NCBI GenBank assembly: GCA_945871425.1
Contig: CAMBVS010000047.1
Coordinates: forward strand, 1-34,412
DNA: 34,412 nt
Direction of reading: 5' to 3'
From: Rhizobium sp. Q54
GTDB taxonomy: Bacteria; Pseudomonadota; Alphaproteobacteria; SHVZ01
Shown here: positions 6,230 through 14,863 of the stretch, in pieces
Numbering within the stretch: the stretch's first letter is position 1
Layout: each line of letters opens with the position of its first letter
Translations under genes and position numbers: made by a program
Notes under the pieces: generated by a model
What the model saw: only the letters and a program-made list of their open reading frames with translations
What the model was told of the DNA's origin: nothing
Database searches by the model: none

Positions 6230-7813
6230 ATGCGATCAGTATTGGCAATTCTGCTTGCGCTGGCCTTTCCGGCTGCGGCATCGGCCGACGTCTACACGTC
6301 CTTCACCTGGACTCCCTACACGCAGCGCAACTCCGGCGGCGCCGTCACTATCACCCAGGCCGCCAACGCCTGGCAGGCGAGCGGCGGGAACCTGTCGCAG
6401 ACGGTGACCGGGGTCGGCAGCTACATCGAGGACTTCGTCCAGTCGAGCGAGACCTTTGCGGTCGAGGGCATCCGCGTCGAGTTCGACATGAGCGGTACCG
6501 TCGGCACGCAGTTCGGCTATGTCGGGCCGTTCGTGCTTCTGACCGAAGGGTCCGGCAAGGGCTGGAACTTCGGCCAGGCGATCGGCGCGCAGGCGTTCTA
6601 TCGCTGGGAGTATAGCGGGACGGCCGGCGCCGTCGGCCGCCGCGGCCGCATCGGCACGCAGGACCTGGGCCGTGTCGCCTTTTCCGGCATCAACGGCGGC
6701 GCCGCCGCACGCCACGTCTTCACCGTCTCGCGCGGCGTCTATACCTGGACGGTGAACGGCACGACCGTATCCTCGGGCGACATGGGCACCGCGCCTTACC
6801 CCAACATGCGTCTCATCGTCGGCGCCCGGGTCTACGATTCCGGGCGCGTGCAGAGCGCCAGCATCACCAACCTGAAGGTCACCACCGCGACCCCCGCCTA
6901 CACCGGCCCGGGCAACCTCGCGATTACCGGCACGATCACCGACAGCAGCGGCGCCCCCGCGGCGGCGACCTGCACCGGCAACGTCCAGCATCGCACCAGC
7001 GGCACCACCGCCACCATCAGCGGCGCGGTCGGCTGCACCGGTTCCAACAACGTCTACGTCAACATCGCCGGCACCTACGACGCCCTCTCCCGCGCCTTTA
7101 CCGGCACCTACACCGACGCCAATGGCGGCTCCTCGCAGGCGCTCAACTTCGTCTCGACCGGCGACCTCCAGTGGCAGGCGCGGCTCACCGGCAGCGCCTC
7201 GACGTCCAGCGGAGCACGCGCCTACGACCTGACCGTCGGCTTCACCGTGCCCGCCAACGAGTACCGGGCCAGCGCCGATCTCAGCGATCTGCGCCTCACC
7301 GGCACGATCAACCAGACCGAAGCCATCACCATCCCGCTCAGCATTCCCCAGATCGGCGTCAATGTTAACTTTCCGCTGAACATCACCGTCTCCGGCAGCT
7401 GGGAGGTGCAAATCGTCCCCACCTCCGCCAGCGCCTGGACCCTCACCGGTCACGCCAGCGGAACCTTCTCCGGCGATCGGCCGGTCACCGCGACCGGATC
7501 GGTGGTCATACAGGGCCAGACCATCGCGGTTCCGATCAGCTTCAACGTCACCGGCAGCTTCGGCGGGACCCTGTCCGGCTCGTCGGCCGGCAACAGCCTC
7601 AAGTTCGTCGGCAACTGGACCTCGACCGGCGGCGATCAGAGCTTCGGCGGCTCGGTCAACCTGACGCTGCCGATGGATGTCAGGACAGGCCGCATCGCCA
7701 ACATGGCGGCGGCCTTCCAGGGGGCGATGTCGCCGCAGATCTCGAATATTACGCCGCCCTCGGTGCCGGTGAGTTTCAGCGGCAGCGCGCCGCTGGTGGT
7801 GACGCCGCGATGA
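6230..7813 (+). CDS. Secreted beta-rich protein of unknown function
   Basis: This 527-residue protein has a clear signal peptide (MRSVLAILLALAFPAAASA, cleaved before DVY). I start at 6230 because the ATG follows a GACGAGG ribosome-binding site; an upstream ATG at 6161 would bury the signal. The mature part is rich in Gly, Ser, Thr, Asn and Val with alternating hydrophobic residues, suggesting stacked beta domains. Residues about 20-240 include VEFDMSGTVG and VYTWTVNGTTVSSGDMG, which look like a concanavalin/LamG-like sandwich, but this is only an impression. The C-terminal part holds related beta-segments such as LTGHASGTFSG and NVTGSFGGTLSGS. I recognise no catalytic motif, membrane anchor or cell-wall sorting signal. 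The stop overlaps the next gene (ATGA), so the two secreted proteins are made together, probably under the FNR/FixK-type site upstream. Confidence 0.7.
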   Translation: MRSVLAILLALAFPAAASADVYTSFTWTPYTQRNSGGAVTITQAANAWQASGGNLSQTVTGVGSYIEDFVQSSETFAVEGIRVEFDMSGTVGTQFGYVGPFVLLTEGSGKGWNFGQAIGAQAFYRWEYSGTAGAVGRRGRIGTQDLGRVAFSGINGGAAARHVFTVSRGVYTWTVNGTTVSSGDMGTAPYPNMRLIVGARVYDSGRVQSASITNLKVTTATPAYTGPGNLAITGTITDSSGAPAAATCTGNVQHRTSGTTATISGAVGCTGSNNVYVNIAGTYDALSRAFTGTYTDANGGSSQALNFVSTGDLQWQARLTGSASTSSGARAYDLTVGFTVPANEYRASADLSDLRLTGTINQTEAITIPLSIPQIGVNVNFPLNITVSGSWEVQIVPTSASAWTLTGHASGTFSGDRPVTATGSVVIQGQTIAVPISFNVTGSFGGTLSGSSAGNSLKFVGNWTSTGGDQSFGGSVNLTLPMDVRTGRIANMAAAFQGAMSPQISNITPPSVPVSFSGSAPLVVTPR

Positions 7814-9534
7814 ACAGGATCACGAAGATGTACGGCACCCTATTGCTCAACCAGCTGGCGCGGACGTTCGCAGTCGCCGTGGCCATGCTTTCGGCGGTCC
7901 TGGCGGGCCAAGCTGCACACGCGAACCAGACCTCGGCCATCGTCGGCAATTCGGCGACCAGCACCCTCTCGGTCGTCGATCTCTCGACACTCACGGTCAC
8001 GGCGACGCGCCTCGGGGAGATCGGCTCGGCGCCTGGCGCCGTCGCGATCGCGCCCGGCACCAACCACCGGGCCTTCGCGGCGATGACGCGGTACAACACG
8101 GTCGAGGTCATGTCGGCCGATACGCTCGCCACGATCGCGACCATCCCGGTCGGAGGCGAGCCCCACACCGTCGTCGTCTCGCCGACCGGCAGGGTCGCCT
8201 ATGTCTCCAACAACGCCGATAGCAGCGTGACCGCAATCTCGGTCGCCGACTCCAGCTTCATCGCCACCATTCCGGTACAATCGGGTCCGCGGGGGATGGC
8301 GTTCAACAAGGACGGCAGCCGCCTCTACGTCGCCAACAGCGCCTCCGCATCCATCTCGATCATCGAGACCGGCACGCACACCGGCGTCGACACGATCGAC
8401 GTCGCCGAGGCCTACCCCCAGGGCGTGGTGGTGACCCCGGACGGCCAGTTCCTCCTGGTGCTGGGCGATAGCACACGGGTCGCCGTCATCTCGCTGCAAT
8501 TCCGCACGCTGCTGCGGAACATCACGCTCAGCGGCAACGGCATCGCGATCTACCTGTCGCCGAGCGGCGCCACCGCCTACGTCACCACCGACGCCGGGAC
8601 CGTCGACACGATCAACATCGCCAGCCTCTCCGCCGCCGGTGCGCTCACGGGTATCGGCGGCGCAAGCTCGGTCGGGCTTTCCGACACCGGCGCCCGCGGC
8701 TATGCGACCGACTCGACCGGTGGGCGTCTCCTGGTCTTCGATCCGACGAACCTCAACACCGATCCGACGATCCTCGGCGAAACCACAGTGCTGACCCTGG
8801 CTGCCGGCGTCACCACGATCGCCGTGCCGCCGCCGATCGTGCCGGTGAACGGCTGGTGGTGGAACGCCGCCGAGTCCGGCCGCGGTTACGGACTTGAGGC
8901 GAAGGACGGCAAGCTCTTCATCAGCACCTACCTCTACACCGATGCCGGCGCCCCGATCTGGTACCTGGCCAACGGCAGCACCACCACGACCGGCTTCAGC
9001 GCCACGCTGAACCAGTACGGCAACGGCCAGACGCTGAACGGGAGCTATCGGGGGGGCGTCTACATCGGCGGGGTCAGCGCCTTCGCCCTCAGCTTCACGA
9101 CGCCGACCACGGCGACGCTGACCTGGGCCGGAGGAACCACGACGATCGAGCGCTACGACATCGTCGCCGGCGGCGCCGCGGCGGGTCCGGTCAACGGCAT
9201 GCCGCAGACCGGCTGGTGGTGGAACGAATCCGAGAGCGGCCGCGGCTTCGTCATCGAGGTCCAGGGCAGCAAGCTCTTCTTCAGCGGCTACATGTACGAC
9301 GATACCGGCACCGCCACCTGGTACATCTCGACCGGCGACATGACGTCGACCTCGCTCTACACCGGCCTGCTTCAGCGCTGTTCCGGCGGGCAGTCCCTGA
9401 CCGGGTCCTACCGGACGCCGGGCTGCGTCGCCGACCAGGGCAACATCACGCTCCAATTCACCAGCCAGGTCGCCGCGAACATGACGCTTCCCAACGGCAC
9501 CGTGGTTCCGTTGACCCGCTTCACCAACTTCTAG
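7810..9534 (+). CDS. Secreted YVTN beta-propeller protein with two C-terminal GWWWN repeats
   Basis: This 574-residue protein begins with a long signal peptide ending near residue 38 (AAHA/NQ). Residues about 40-340 form a YVTN/YncE-type beta-propeller: blades repeat patterns such as VSPTGRVAYVSNNADSSV and NKDGSRLYVANSASASISI. After a proline hinge (VPPPIVPVN) come two copies of a roughly 120-residue module. Copy one begins GWWWNAAESGRGYGLEAKDG at residue 348; copy two begins GWWWNESESGRGFVIEVQGS at residue 468. Each continues with an LY/MY-x-D-x-G-x-x-x-WY segment and a GS-Y-R motif. Such GWWWN modules are found in secreted proteobacterial proteins, but I know of no established function. The gene is coupled to the preceding secreted protein and ends 10 bp from the convergent MarR gene. 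Confidence 0.8.
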   Translation: MNRITKMYGTLLLNQLARTFAVAVAMLSAVLAGQAAHANQTSAIVGNSATSTLSVVDLSTLTVTATRLGEIGSAPGAVAIAPGTNHRAFAAMTRYNTVEVMSADTLATIATIPVGGEPHTVVVSPTGRVAYVSNNADSSVTAISVADSSFIATIPVQSGPRGMAFNKDGSRLYVANSASASISIIETGTHTGVDTIDVAEAYPQGVVVTPDGQFLLVLGDSTRVAVISLQFRTLLRNITLSGNGIAIYLSPSGATAYVTTDAGTVDTINIASLSAAGALTGIGGASSVGLSDTGARGYATDSTGGRLLVFDPTNLNTDPTILGETTVLTLAAGVTTIAVPPPIVPVNGWWWNAAESGRGYGLEAKDGKLFISTYLYTDAGAPIWYLANGSTTTTGFSATLNQYGNGQTLNGSYRGGVYIGGVSAFALSFTTPTTATLTWAGGTTTIERYDIVAGGAAAGPVNGMPQTGWWWNESESGRGFVIEVQGSKLFFSGYMYDDTGTATWYISTGDMTSTSLYTGLLQRCSGGQSLTGSYRTPGCVADQGNITLQFTSQVAANMTLPNGTVVPLTRFTNF

Positions 9535-9544
9535 ACGGATGGGC

Positions 9545-9979
9545 TCAGGGCCTGACGATCTTCCGAAGCAGGGCCGCCAGCGTCCTGGCTTCGGCGGGCG
9601 TCAGGCCGCGGGCGATCCGGCGCTCATGCGCGCGGACGCGGCGGCTGGCGTCGCGGAACAGCCGGGCGCCTTCGTCGCTCAAGGACAGCGCGTTGGCACG
9701 ACGGTCGCCTTCGGCCTTGCCGCGGACGACCAGTTTCCGCTTCTCCAGCCGGTCGATCACCGCGACCACGCTGGATCGCTCGATGCCGACCGCGCGCCCG
9801 AGCGCGCTCTGCGAGAGGCCGGGATTGGCGGCGATCCGGGCCAGCACGCCGAACTGGCCGGGGGTGAGATCAATCCCGGTCATCGAACGGGCGAAGTCGG
9901 CGAAGACCGCGAGCTGGGCCCGCCTCAGGTGGTAGCCCAGCAGCTCCGGCAGGATCCCTTCGTCGTGACCCTCGCTCAT
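9545..9979 (-). CDS. MarR-family transcriptional regulator
   Basis: This 144-residue winged-helix protein has MarR-family features: TPGQFGVLARIAANPGLSQS leads to the recognition helix (ALGRAVGIERSSVVAVIDRL), then the wing RKLVVRGKAEGDRRANALSL. The ATG at 9979 overlaps the dctM stop as ATGA, so the regulator is the last gene of the TRAP operon; longer in-frame extensions upstream are only shadow sequence inside dctM. MarR proteins commonly repress aromatic-acid catabolic genes and release DNA on binding the substrate or its CoA ester. The obvious targets are the divergent promoters at 12815-12912, which contain inverted repeats. Target and ligand are inferred. Confidence 0.92.
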   Translation of the reverse strand: MSEGHDEGILPELLGYHLRRAQLAVFADFARSMTGIDLTPGQFGVLARIAANPGLSQSALGRAVGIERSSVVAVIDRLEKRKLVVRGKAEGDRRANALSLSDEGARLFRDASRRVRAHERRIARGLTPAEARTLAALLRKIVRP

Positions 9980-11295
9980 CCGAGCAGCCTGACCAGCCAG
10001 AGCGAGATCGAGGGGAAGGCCACGAGGTAGACGACGCGGACGGCGTCGGCGCAGAGGTAGGGCATGACGCCGCGGAAGGTCTCGCTCATCGGCACGTCGC
10101 GGGCCATGCCGGAGATGACGTAGACGTTGAGGCCGACCGGCGGCGCCACCAGGCCGATGCCGACCACGGTGAGCACGAGGATACCGAACCAGATCCCGAC
10201 CTCGGCCTTGGGCAGGCCGAAGTCGAGCCCCATGACGATCGGGAACAGGATCGGCAGCGTCAGCAGGATCATCGACAGCTCGTCCATGACGCATCCGAGC
10301 AGGATGTAGATCGCCATGATCGTCAGCATGACGGCGTAGGGCGGCAGGTCGAGGCCGGAGATGGTCCGGGCCAGCGCATCGGGAAGATGACTCAGGGCGA
10401 GGAAGGAGTTGAACAGGTCGGCGCCGAGCAGGATCAGGAAGATCATGCCGGAGGTCTCGGCGGTCAGCAGCAGGGCACGCTTGAGCTGCGCCCAGGGGAG
10501 TGCCCGCTTCGCCACCGCCAGCACGAAGGTTGAGAAGGCGCCGACCGCCGCCCCCTCGGTCGGAGTGAAGATGCCGCCATAGAGCCCGCCGATGACCACG
10601 GCGAAGATCGCCGCCACCGGCCACATCTCGATCAGGCCGCGGCGGCGCTCGCCCGGCGCCGGCGGCGCCACCGCCGGTGCAGCCGCCGGGTTGCGGCGGA
10701 CGTAGATCGCGATCGCGATCAGGTAGCCCAGGGTCGCGAGAAACCCCGGCACGAAGGCGGCCATGAACAGCTTGGCGATGTTCTGCTCGCAGATCAGGCC
10801 GTAGACGACCAGGATCACCGAAGGCGGGATCAGGATGCCGAGCGTGCCGCCGACGGCAAGCGTGCCGGTGGAAATCGCGCCGGAATAGCCGTAGCGCCGC
10901 ATCTCCGGCAGCGCCACCTGGGCCATGGTCGCCGCGGTCGCGACCGAGGAGCCGCAGATGGCGCCGAAGGCGGCGCAGCCGACGATGGTCGCCATCGCCA
11001 GCCCGCCCTTGCGATGGCCGAGCCAGGCATGGCCGGCGCGGAACAGCGAGGCCGACATGCCGGCCTCGGAGGCGAACATGCCCATCAGCACGAACAGCGG
11101 GATTACCGAGAGCGAATAGCCTGAGAAAAGCGCATAGGGCGCCGTCTTCAGATAGGCCAGCAGCGGCCCCACTCCGGCGAGCCAGGCATAGCCCGCCAGC
11201 GCCGAGACGATCATAGAGATCGCGATCGGCACGCGGAGCGCCATCAGAACCATGAGCCCGGCGAAGCCGATCGCGCCAATCCAGAGGCCGCTCAC
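9976..11295 (-). CDS. dctM: TRAP transporter large permease (DctM)
   Basis: This 439-residue, roughly 12-helix membrane protein is the large subunit of a tripartite ATP-independent periplasmic transporter, which uses an ion gradient to import carboxylates. Typical segments are FSGYSLSVIPLFVLMGMFAS, then IVGCAAFGAICGSSVATAAT, then GGTLGILIPPSVILVVYGL, GGIFTPTEGAAVGAF and APPVGLNVYVISGMA. I start at the GTG at 11295 because it overlaps the dctQ stop as GTGA and directly precedes the first membrane helix; the open frame upstream is antisense-like noise within dctQ. It works with the products of 11292-11798 and 11798-12814. Confidence 0.93.
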   Translation of the reverse strand: MSGLWIGAIGFAGLMVLMALRVPIAISMIVSALAGYAWLAGVGPLLAYLKTAPYALFSGYSLSVIPLFVLMGMFASEAGMSASLFRAGHAWLGHRKGGLAMATIVGCAAFGAICGSSVATAATMAQVALPEMRRYGYSGAISTGTLAVGGTLGILIPPSVILVVYGLICEQNIAKLFMAAFVPGFLATLGYLIAIAIYVRRNPAAAPAVAPPAPGERRRGLIEMWPVAAIFAVVIGGLYGGIFTPTEGAAVGAFSTFVLAVAKRALPWAQLKRALLLTAETSGMIFLILLGADLFNSFLALSHLPDALARTISGLDLPPYAVMLTIMAIYILLGCVMDELSMILLTLPILFPIVMGLDFGLPKAEVGIWFGILVLTVVGIGLVAPPVGLNVYVISGMARDVPMSETFRGVMPYLCADAVRVVYLVAFPSISLWLVRLLG

Positions 11296-11798
11296 CTCAG
11301 CGCCGCCCGGACGTGCCGCGAGGCGGTGTAAGCGGTGACCAGGGCCAGCCAGATCATCGCCGGAATGATGAGGATGAAGCCGATCCACAGCGGCAGCCCC
11401 AGTACCATGGTCCGCTCGCCATAGCTGACGTAGTCGATGCCGCCGAAGATCAGCCGCCAGGCGAAGAGGGCGGCGACCAGCGTGTAGAGGCACGCGCCGA
11501 AGGCGTCCAGCCAGGACTGGACCCGGCGGCTCGTCCCGGAGGTGAAGAAGTCGACGATGACGTTGGCGCCGCGGAGCTGGCAGGCCGGCAGGAAGAGGAA
11601 GATCGCGAGTCCCGAGCCGATCTCCACCAGCTCGAAGTCGCCGGGCACCGGCCTGGACAAGAGCCAGCGTCCGACGATCGAGGTGATCGACATCAGCATG
11701 ATGCCGGTGAGCACCAGCCCGCCGGCGAGTGCCAGAGCCGTCGATCCCAGCTCCAGCACCCGCCTGAGGCGGGAGCGGTCGGAGGCGTCCTCCGCCAC
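11292..11798 (-). CDS. dctQ: TRAP transporter small permease (DctQ)
   Basis: This 168-residue protein with four predicted membrane helices is the small TRAP subunit. Residues around GRWLLSRPVPGDFELVEIGS and FLFLPACQLRGANVIVDFFT match the DctQ family core, and a helix ends at LGLPLWIGFILIIPAMIWLA. It starts at a GTG that shares one base with the dctP stop (TAGTG) and ends in the GTGA overlap with dctM, so all three transporter genes are translationally coupled. DctQ associates with DctM in the inner membrane; its separate role is structural or in docking the binding protein. Confidence 0.9.
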   Translation of the reverse strand: MAEDASDRSRLRRVLELGSTALALAGGLVLTGIMLMSITSIVGRWLLSRPVPGDFELVEIGSGLAIFLFLPACQLRGANVIVDFFTSGTSRRVQSWLDAFGACLYTLVAALFAWRLIFGGIDYVSYGERTMVLGLPLWIGFILIIPAMIWLALVTAYTASRHVRAALR

Positions 11799-12814
11799 TA
11801 CTTCGCGTACTTCGCGATCATCGCGCGGGCGTCGTCGACCAGCATCTTGCCGTTGGCGCCCTTGCCGTCCATGTCCTTGATCCAGGCGTCGATCACCGGC
11901 TGGGTCGCCGCCTGCATCTTGGCGACCTCCGCCGGCGGCATGGTGTGGAACTGCACCTTGGCCGCCGCCGCCGCGTCGCGGCCGGGCTTCTCGACGTCGT
12001 CCCAGATCTTGCCGACCTTGCGGGCGAGAGCCATGCCGGAATTGCTGTCGATGACCTTCTTCAGGTCCGCCGGCAGGCCGTCGTATTTCGCCTTGTTCAT
12101 CGCGTAGAGGAAGACCGAGGTGTAGAAACCCCGCGCGCCCGGAACCTCGGTCACGTGCTTGACCATCTCATGCGCCTTCAGGGGCAGCGCCACCTCGAAG
12201 GGGATGGTGGCGCCGTCGACGACGCCGCGCGAGAGCGCCTGCGGCAGCTCCGGCACCGGCATGCCGACCGGGGTGGCGCCGAGCGCCTTGAGCGCGTCGT
12301 TGATGACGCGGGTGGGCGCGCGGATCTTGAGACCCTTGAGGTCGTCGACCGACATCACCGCCTTCGACACGGTGAAGAAGCTGCCGGGGGCATGCGCGTG
12401 CATGACCAGCACGTGCACGTCCTTGAATTCGTCGCGGAGATGCTTCTCGTAGAATTCCTGCGTCGCCTGCGCGGTCGCCGTGGCCGAGGCCGCCATGAAG
12501 GGCAGCTCGAACACCTCGGACTTGGGGAAGCGGCCCGGCGTGTAGCCCGGCAGCGTCCATACCACGTCGGCGACGCCGTCCTTCACCTGGTCGTAGAGCT
12601 GCGGCGGACGGCCGCCGAGCGCCATCGCGGCAAAGATCTCGACCTTGATGCGGCCGCCGGATTCGGCGGTGAGCGCGTCGGCCCAGGGCTTGATGAACTG
12701 CGCATGCGCCGGCGAGGGCGGCGGCAGGAAATGCTGGACCTTGAGGGTGACCTGCTGCGCCGAAGCCGGCAATGCCGCGAGCGCCAGAAGGCCGATCAGA
12801 GCACGTGCGAGCAT
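11798..12814 (-). CDS. dctP: TRAP transporter substrate-binding protein (DctP)
   Basis: This 338-residue periplasmic binding protein has a signal peptide (MLARALIGLLALAALPASAQ) followed by QQVTLKVQHFLPPPSPAH. R165 in LKGLKIRAPTRVINDALKAL corresponds to the arginine that salt-bridges the ligand carboxylate in TRAP binding proteins, so the ligand is very likely an organic acid. Other family landmarks are VADVVWTLPGYTPGRFP and GVVDGATIPFEVAL. A strong AAGGGAGG ribosome-binding site precedes the ATG. The gene heads the dctPQM-marR operon and is divergent from the gentisate-type catabolic genes, which suggests an aromatic or alicyclic acid as substrate. Confidence 0.93.
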   Translation of the reverse strand: MLARALIGLLALAALPASAQQVTLKVQHFLPPPSPAHAQFIKPWADALTAESGGRIKVEIFAAMALGGRPPQLYDQVKDGVADVVWTLPGYTPGRFPKSEVFELPFMAASATATAQATQEFYEKHLRDEFKDVHVLVMHAHAPGSFFTVSKAVMSVDDLKGLKIRAPTRVINDALKALGATPVGMPVPELPQALSRGVVDGATIPFEVALPLKAHEMVKHVTEVPGARGFYTSVFLYAMNKAKYDGLPADLKKVIDSNSGMALARKVGKIWDDVEKPGRDAAAAAKVQFHTMPPAEVAKMQAATQPVIDAWIKDMDGKGANGKMLVDDARAMIAKYAK

Positions 12815-12829
12815 GGCAACCTCCCTTCG

Positions 12830-12871
12830 ATTGTTAGTCGATCGAACAATTTGACAGTCGAACGTTTGGAC
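12830..12871. promoter_or_regulatory. Tandem inverted-repeat operator candidate in the divergent promoter
   Basis: Two dyads lie between dctP and the reductase gene. The first has perfect 6-bp arms, ATTGTT (12830-12835) and AACAAT (12845-12850), around a 9-bp centre. The second is the imperfect dyad GTC-x-AA-xxx-TT-x-GAC at 12857-12871. AGTCGA recurs in both, at 12836 and 12856, 20 bp apart, on the same face of the helix. Site size and spacing suit a dimeric winged-helix repressor such as the neighbouring MarR protein. The assignment is inferred. Confidence 0.5.
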
Positions 12872-12878
12872 ATAGAAT
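12851..12878 (+). promoter_or_regulatory. Near-consensus sigma-70-type promoter of the catabolic operon
   Basis: TTGACA at 12851-12856 and TAGAAT at 12873-12878 are separated by 16 bp, differing from the sigma-70 consensus by one base and by one base of spacing. The start codon follows at 12913. The -35 box abuts the first dyad and the spacer contains the second, so a bound repressor would block RNA polymerase. Such a strong core promoter in GC-rich DNA fits a repressed, substrate-inducible operon. Confidence 0.55.
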
Positions 12879-12912
12879 AAGTCGCAATCCCAGCACCCAC
12901 AAGACGAGCAAC

Positions 12913-13935
12913 ATGGTCGCGAGCATACGCATCCGGCAATGGCCGACCCCGATCGGGCTCGAGCCCGGACAGACCGTGCTGGACGCGGCGCTGGCGGCGG
13001 GCGTGCCCTATCCGTTCGGCTGCCAGTCTGGCAATTGCGGTGCCTGCAAGTCGATGCTGATCTCGGGATCGGTCGATCTCGCGACCTACTCCGAGTTCGC
13101 GCTGACCGACGAGGAGAAGGCGCAAGGGCTGGTGCTCGCCTGCCGGTCGATGGCCGACGACGACATCGAGCTCGCCTGGATCGAGGGCGAGGACATCGCG
13201 CTTCACGCCCAGCGCCGGCTCGACTGCCGGGTCGCCGCGCTCGACCGGCTTACCCACGACATCACCGGCGTGACCCTGGCGATCGAGGCCGGCGGCCCCT
13301 TCACCTTCACCGCCGGGCAGTTCGCCCGGGTGACCTTCCCCGGCCAGAAGACCCGCGACTACTCGATGGCGAGCCGGCCCGACGAGGCGACGCTCGCCTT
13401 CCATATCCGACACATGAGCGGCGGCGCGGTCAGCGCCTATGTCGCGAACGAGTTGAGGCTCGGCACGCCGGTCCTGGTCGAGGGGCCGAACGGCATCGCG
13501 CATCTGAAGGAGGCGCATACCGGACCGATCCTGGCGATCGCCGGCGGCTCCGGCCTCGCTCCCATCGCCTCCATCGTCGAGACCGCGCTCGCCAAAGGCC
13601 GCCGCGGCCCGGTCCATCTCTATTTCGGGGCCCGCGACGAGCGCGACGTCTATCTCGAGGACCATTTCCGCGGGCTCGCGGCGAAGCACCCGAACCTCGT
13701 CTTTCATGTCGTGCTGTCGCAGCCTTCCGGCCCGACCTCGCGGCGCACCGGCTTCCTGCATGAAGCGGTCGCCGCCGACTTCCAGGCCCTCGACGGCGCC
13801 AAGGCCTATGTCGCCGGCCCGCCGGTGATGGTGGAGGCGATGACGCCGGTGCTGGTCGCACGAAAGATGCGGCGGGAGGACATCCACGCCGATGCCTTCT
13901 ACACCGACGCCGACAAGCCGAGGGTGGTGTCATGA
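12913..13935 (+). CDS. [2Fe-2S]-flavin-NAD(P)H oxidoreductase (oxygenase reductase component)
   Basis: This 340-residue electron-transfer protein has an N-terminal plant-type ferredoxin domain with ligands C37, C42, C45 and C77 (CQSGNCGAC plus a distal Cys). It is followed by a ferredoxin-NADP reductase module: R148-DYS (flavin-binding RxYS), GGSGLAP at 211-217 (nucleotide binding) and AGPPVMVEAM near 301. This domain order (ferredoxin first) is that of reductases such as phenol hydroxylase P5 and BenC, and the reverse of PaaE. It most likely passes electrons from NAD(P)H to the diiron protein encoded at 14864-15568. The gene is the first of the plus-strand operon behind the promoter at 12851, and its stop overlaps the SDR start (ATGA). 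Confidence 0.9.
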   Translation: MVASIRIRQWPTPIGLEPGQTVLDAALAAGVPYPFGCQSGNCGACKSMLISGSVDLATYSEFALTDEEKAQGLVLACRSMADDDIELAWIEGEDIALHAQRRLDCRVAALDRLTHDITGVTLAIEAGGPFTFTAGQFARVTFPGQKTRDYSMASRPDEATLAFHIRHMSGGAVSAYVANELRLGTPVLVEGPNGIAHLKEAHTGPILAIAGGSGLAPIASIVETALAKGRRGPVHLYFGARDERDVYLEDHFRGLAAKHPNLVFHVVLSQPSGPTSRRTGFLHEAVAADFQALDGAKAYVAGPPVMVEAMTPVLVARKMRREDIHADAFYTDADKPRVVS

Positions 13936-14849
13936 CCGGATCGCTCGCAGGCCGCGTCGCGCTCGTCACCGGCGGTGCCCAAGGCATCGGCCGCGCCATC
14001 GCCGAGCGACTGGCCGGCGATGGCGCCAAGGTGGTGATTGCCGATCCCGGCGTCGGCACGGACGGCCGCGGCGGCGATGCGGCCCTGGCGATCGACCTCG
14101 CCGCGAAACTCGGCGGCGCCGCCTTCCCGCGCTCGATCGCGAGCCCCGGCGCGGCGGAGGAGGCGATCGGCCTCGCCGTCGAGCGCTTCGGCGGCATCGA
14201 CATCCTGGTCAATAACGCGGCGATCCTCCGCGACGGCTTCGTCTTCAAGCTGGAGCCGGCCGATTTCGAGGACGTGCTGCGCGTCAACCTCTCGGCCGCC
14301 TTCTACCTGACGCGCGCGGCGACCGCGGTCATGCGCGACCAGGCCAAGGCCGAGCGCGGCGGCAAGCCCTATGGCTGGGGCCGCATCGTCAACGTGACCT
14401 CGACCGCCGGGCTCTACGGCAATTTCGGCCAGGCCGCCTACGCCTCGGCCAAGGCCGGGCTGATCGGCCTCACGCGCGTGACGGCGATGGACATGGCGCG
14501 GAGCGGCGTCACCTGCAACGCCGTCGCCCCCTTCGCCTCGACCCGCGTGACCGAGAGCATCAAGCCGCAGAACGACGCCCAGGCCGCCTACAAGACGCGC
14601 GCGCTGAAGGTGCCGGCCGCGGCGGTCGCCGACCTCGTCGCCTACCTCGCAGGCCCGGAGGCGCAATCTGTCACCGGCCAGGTGCTGGGCGTCCGGGCCA
14701 AGGAAGTGATCGCCTATGCCCAGGCACGGCCGGGCCGGCGCGCGACCGTCGGCGCCGGCGGCATGGCTGCCGCTTTCGCCGAAATCCAGCCGGCCTTCGC
14801 CGACCTCTCGACCGACCTCGAAGCCTTCAACACCGATCCGATCCTCTGA
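13932..14849 (+). CDS. Short-chain dehydrogenase/reductase
   Basis: This 305-residue SDR has the cofactor motif TGGAQGIG (13-20), NNAA at 94-97, catalytic S157 and the Y170-x3-K174 pair in AAYASAKAG, so it should be active. D38 after the second strand (VVIADPG) suggests NAD preference. The substrate-binding loop and an extra C-terminal segment (from about residue 255) make it longer than a typical 250-residue SDR and resemble 3-hydroxyacyl-CoA dehydrogenase-like SDRs related to multifunctional beta-oxidation enzymes. In this operon a plausible role is oxidation of a dihydrodiol or alicyclic alcohol formed by the oxygenase. It overlaps the reductase gene by four bases and is followed after 14 bp by the diiron gene. 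Confidence 0.9.
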   Translation: MTGSLAGRVALVTGGAQGIGRAIAERLAGDGAKVVIADPGVGTDGRGGDAALAIDLAAKLGGAAFPRSIASPGAAEEAIGLAVERFGGIDILVNNAAILRDGFVFKLEPADFEDVLRVNLSAAFYLTRAATAVMRDQAKAERGGKPYGWGRIVNVTSTAGLYGNFGQAAYASAKAGLIGLTRVTAMDMARSGVTCNAVAPFASTRVTESIKPQNDAQAAYKTRALKVPAAAVADLVAYLAGPEAQSVTGQVLGVRAKEVIAYAQARPGRRATVGAGGMAAAFAEIQPAFADLSTDLEAFNTDPIL

Positions 14850-14863
14850 GAGGAGGGCCTGAC

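Noticed and set aside
7840..9456. Long minus-strand frame antisense to the YVTN propeller gene, and a similar one at 6236-7453.
   Set aside because: Both are mirror images of a codon-biased GC-rich gene and show Gly/Ala/Asp/Arg repeats typical of antisense frames.
9980..10624. In-frame upstream extension that would make the MarR protein 359 residues long.
   Set aside because: The extension lies inside dctM, reads as noise, and the ATG at 9979 gives a normal 144-residue MarR protein with the usual ATGA overlap.
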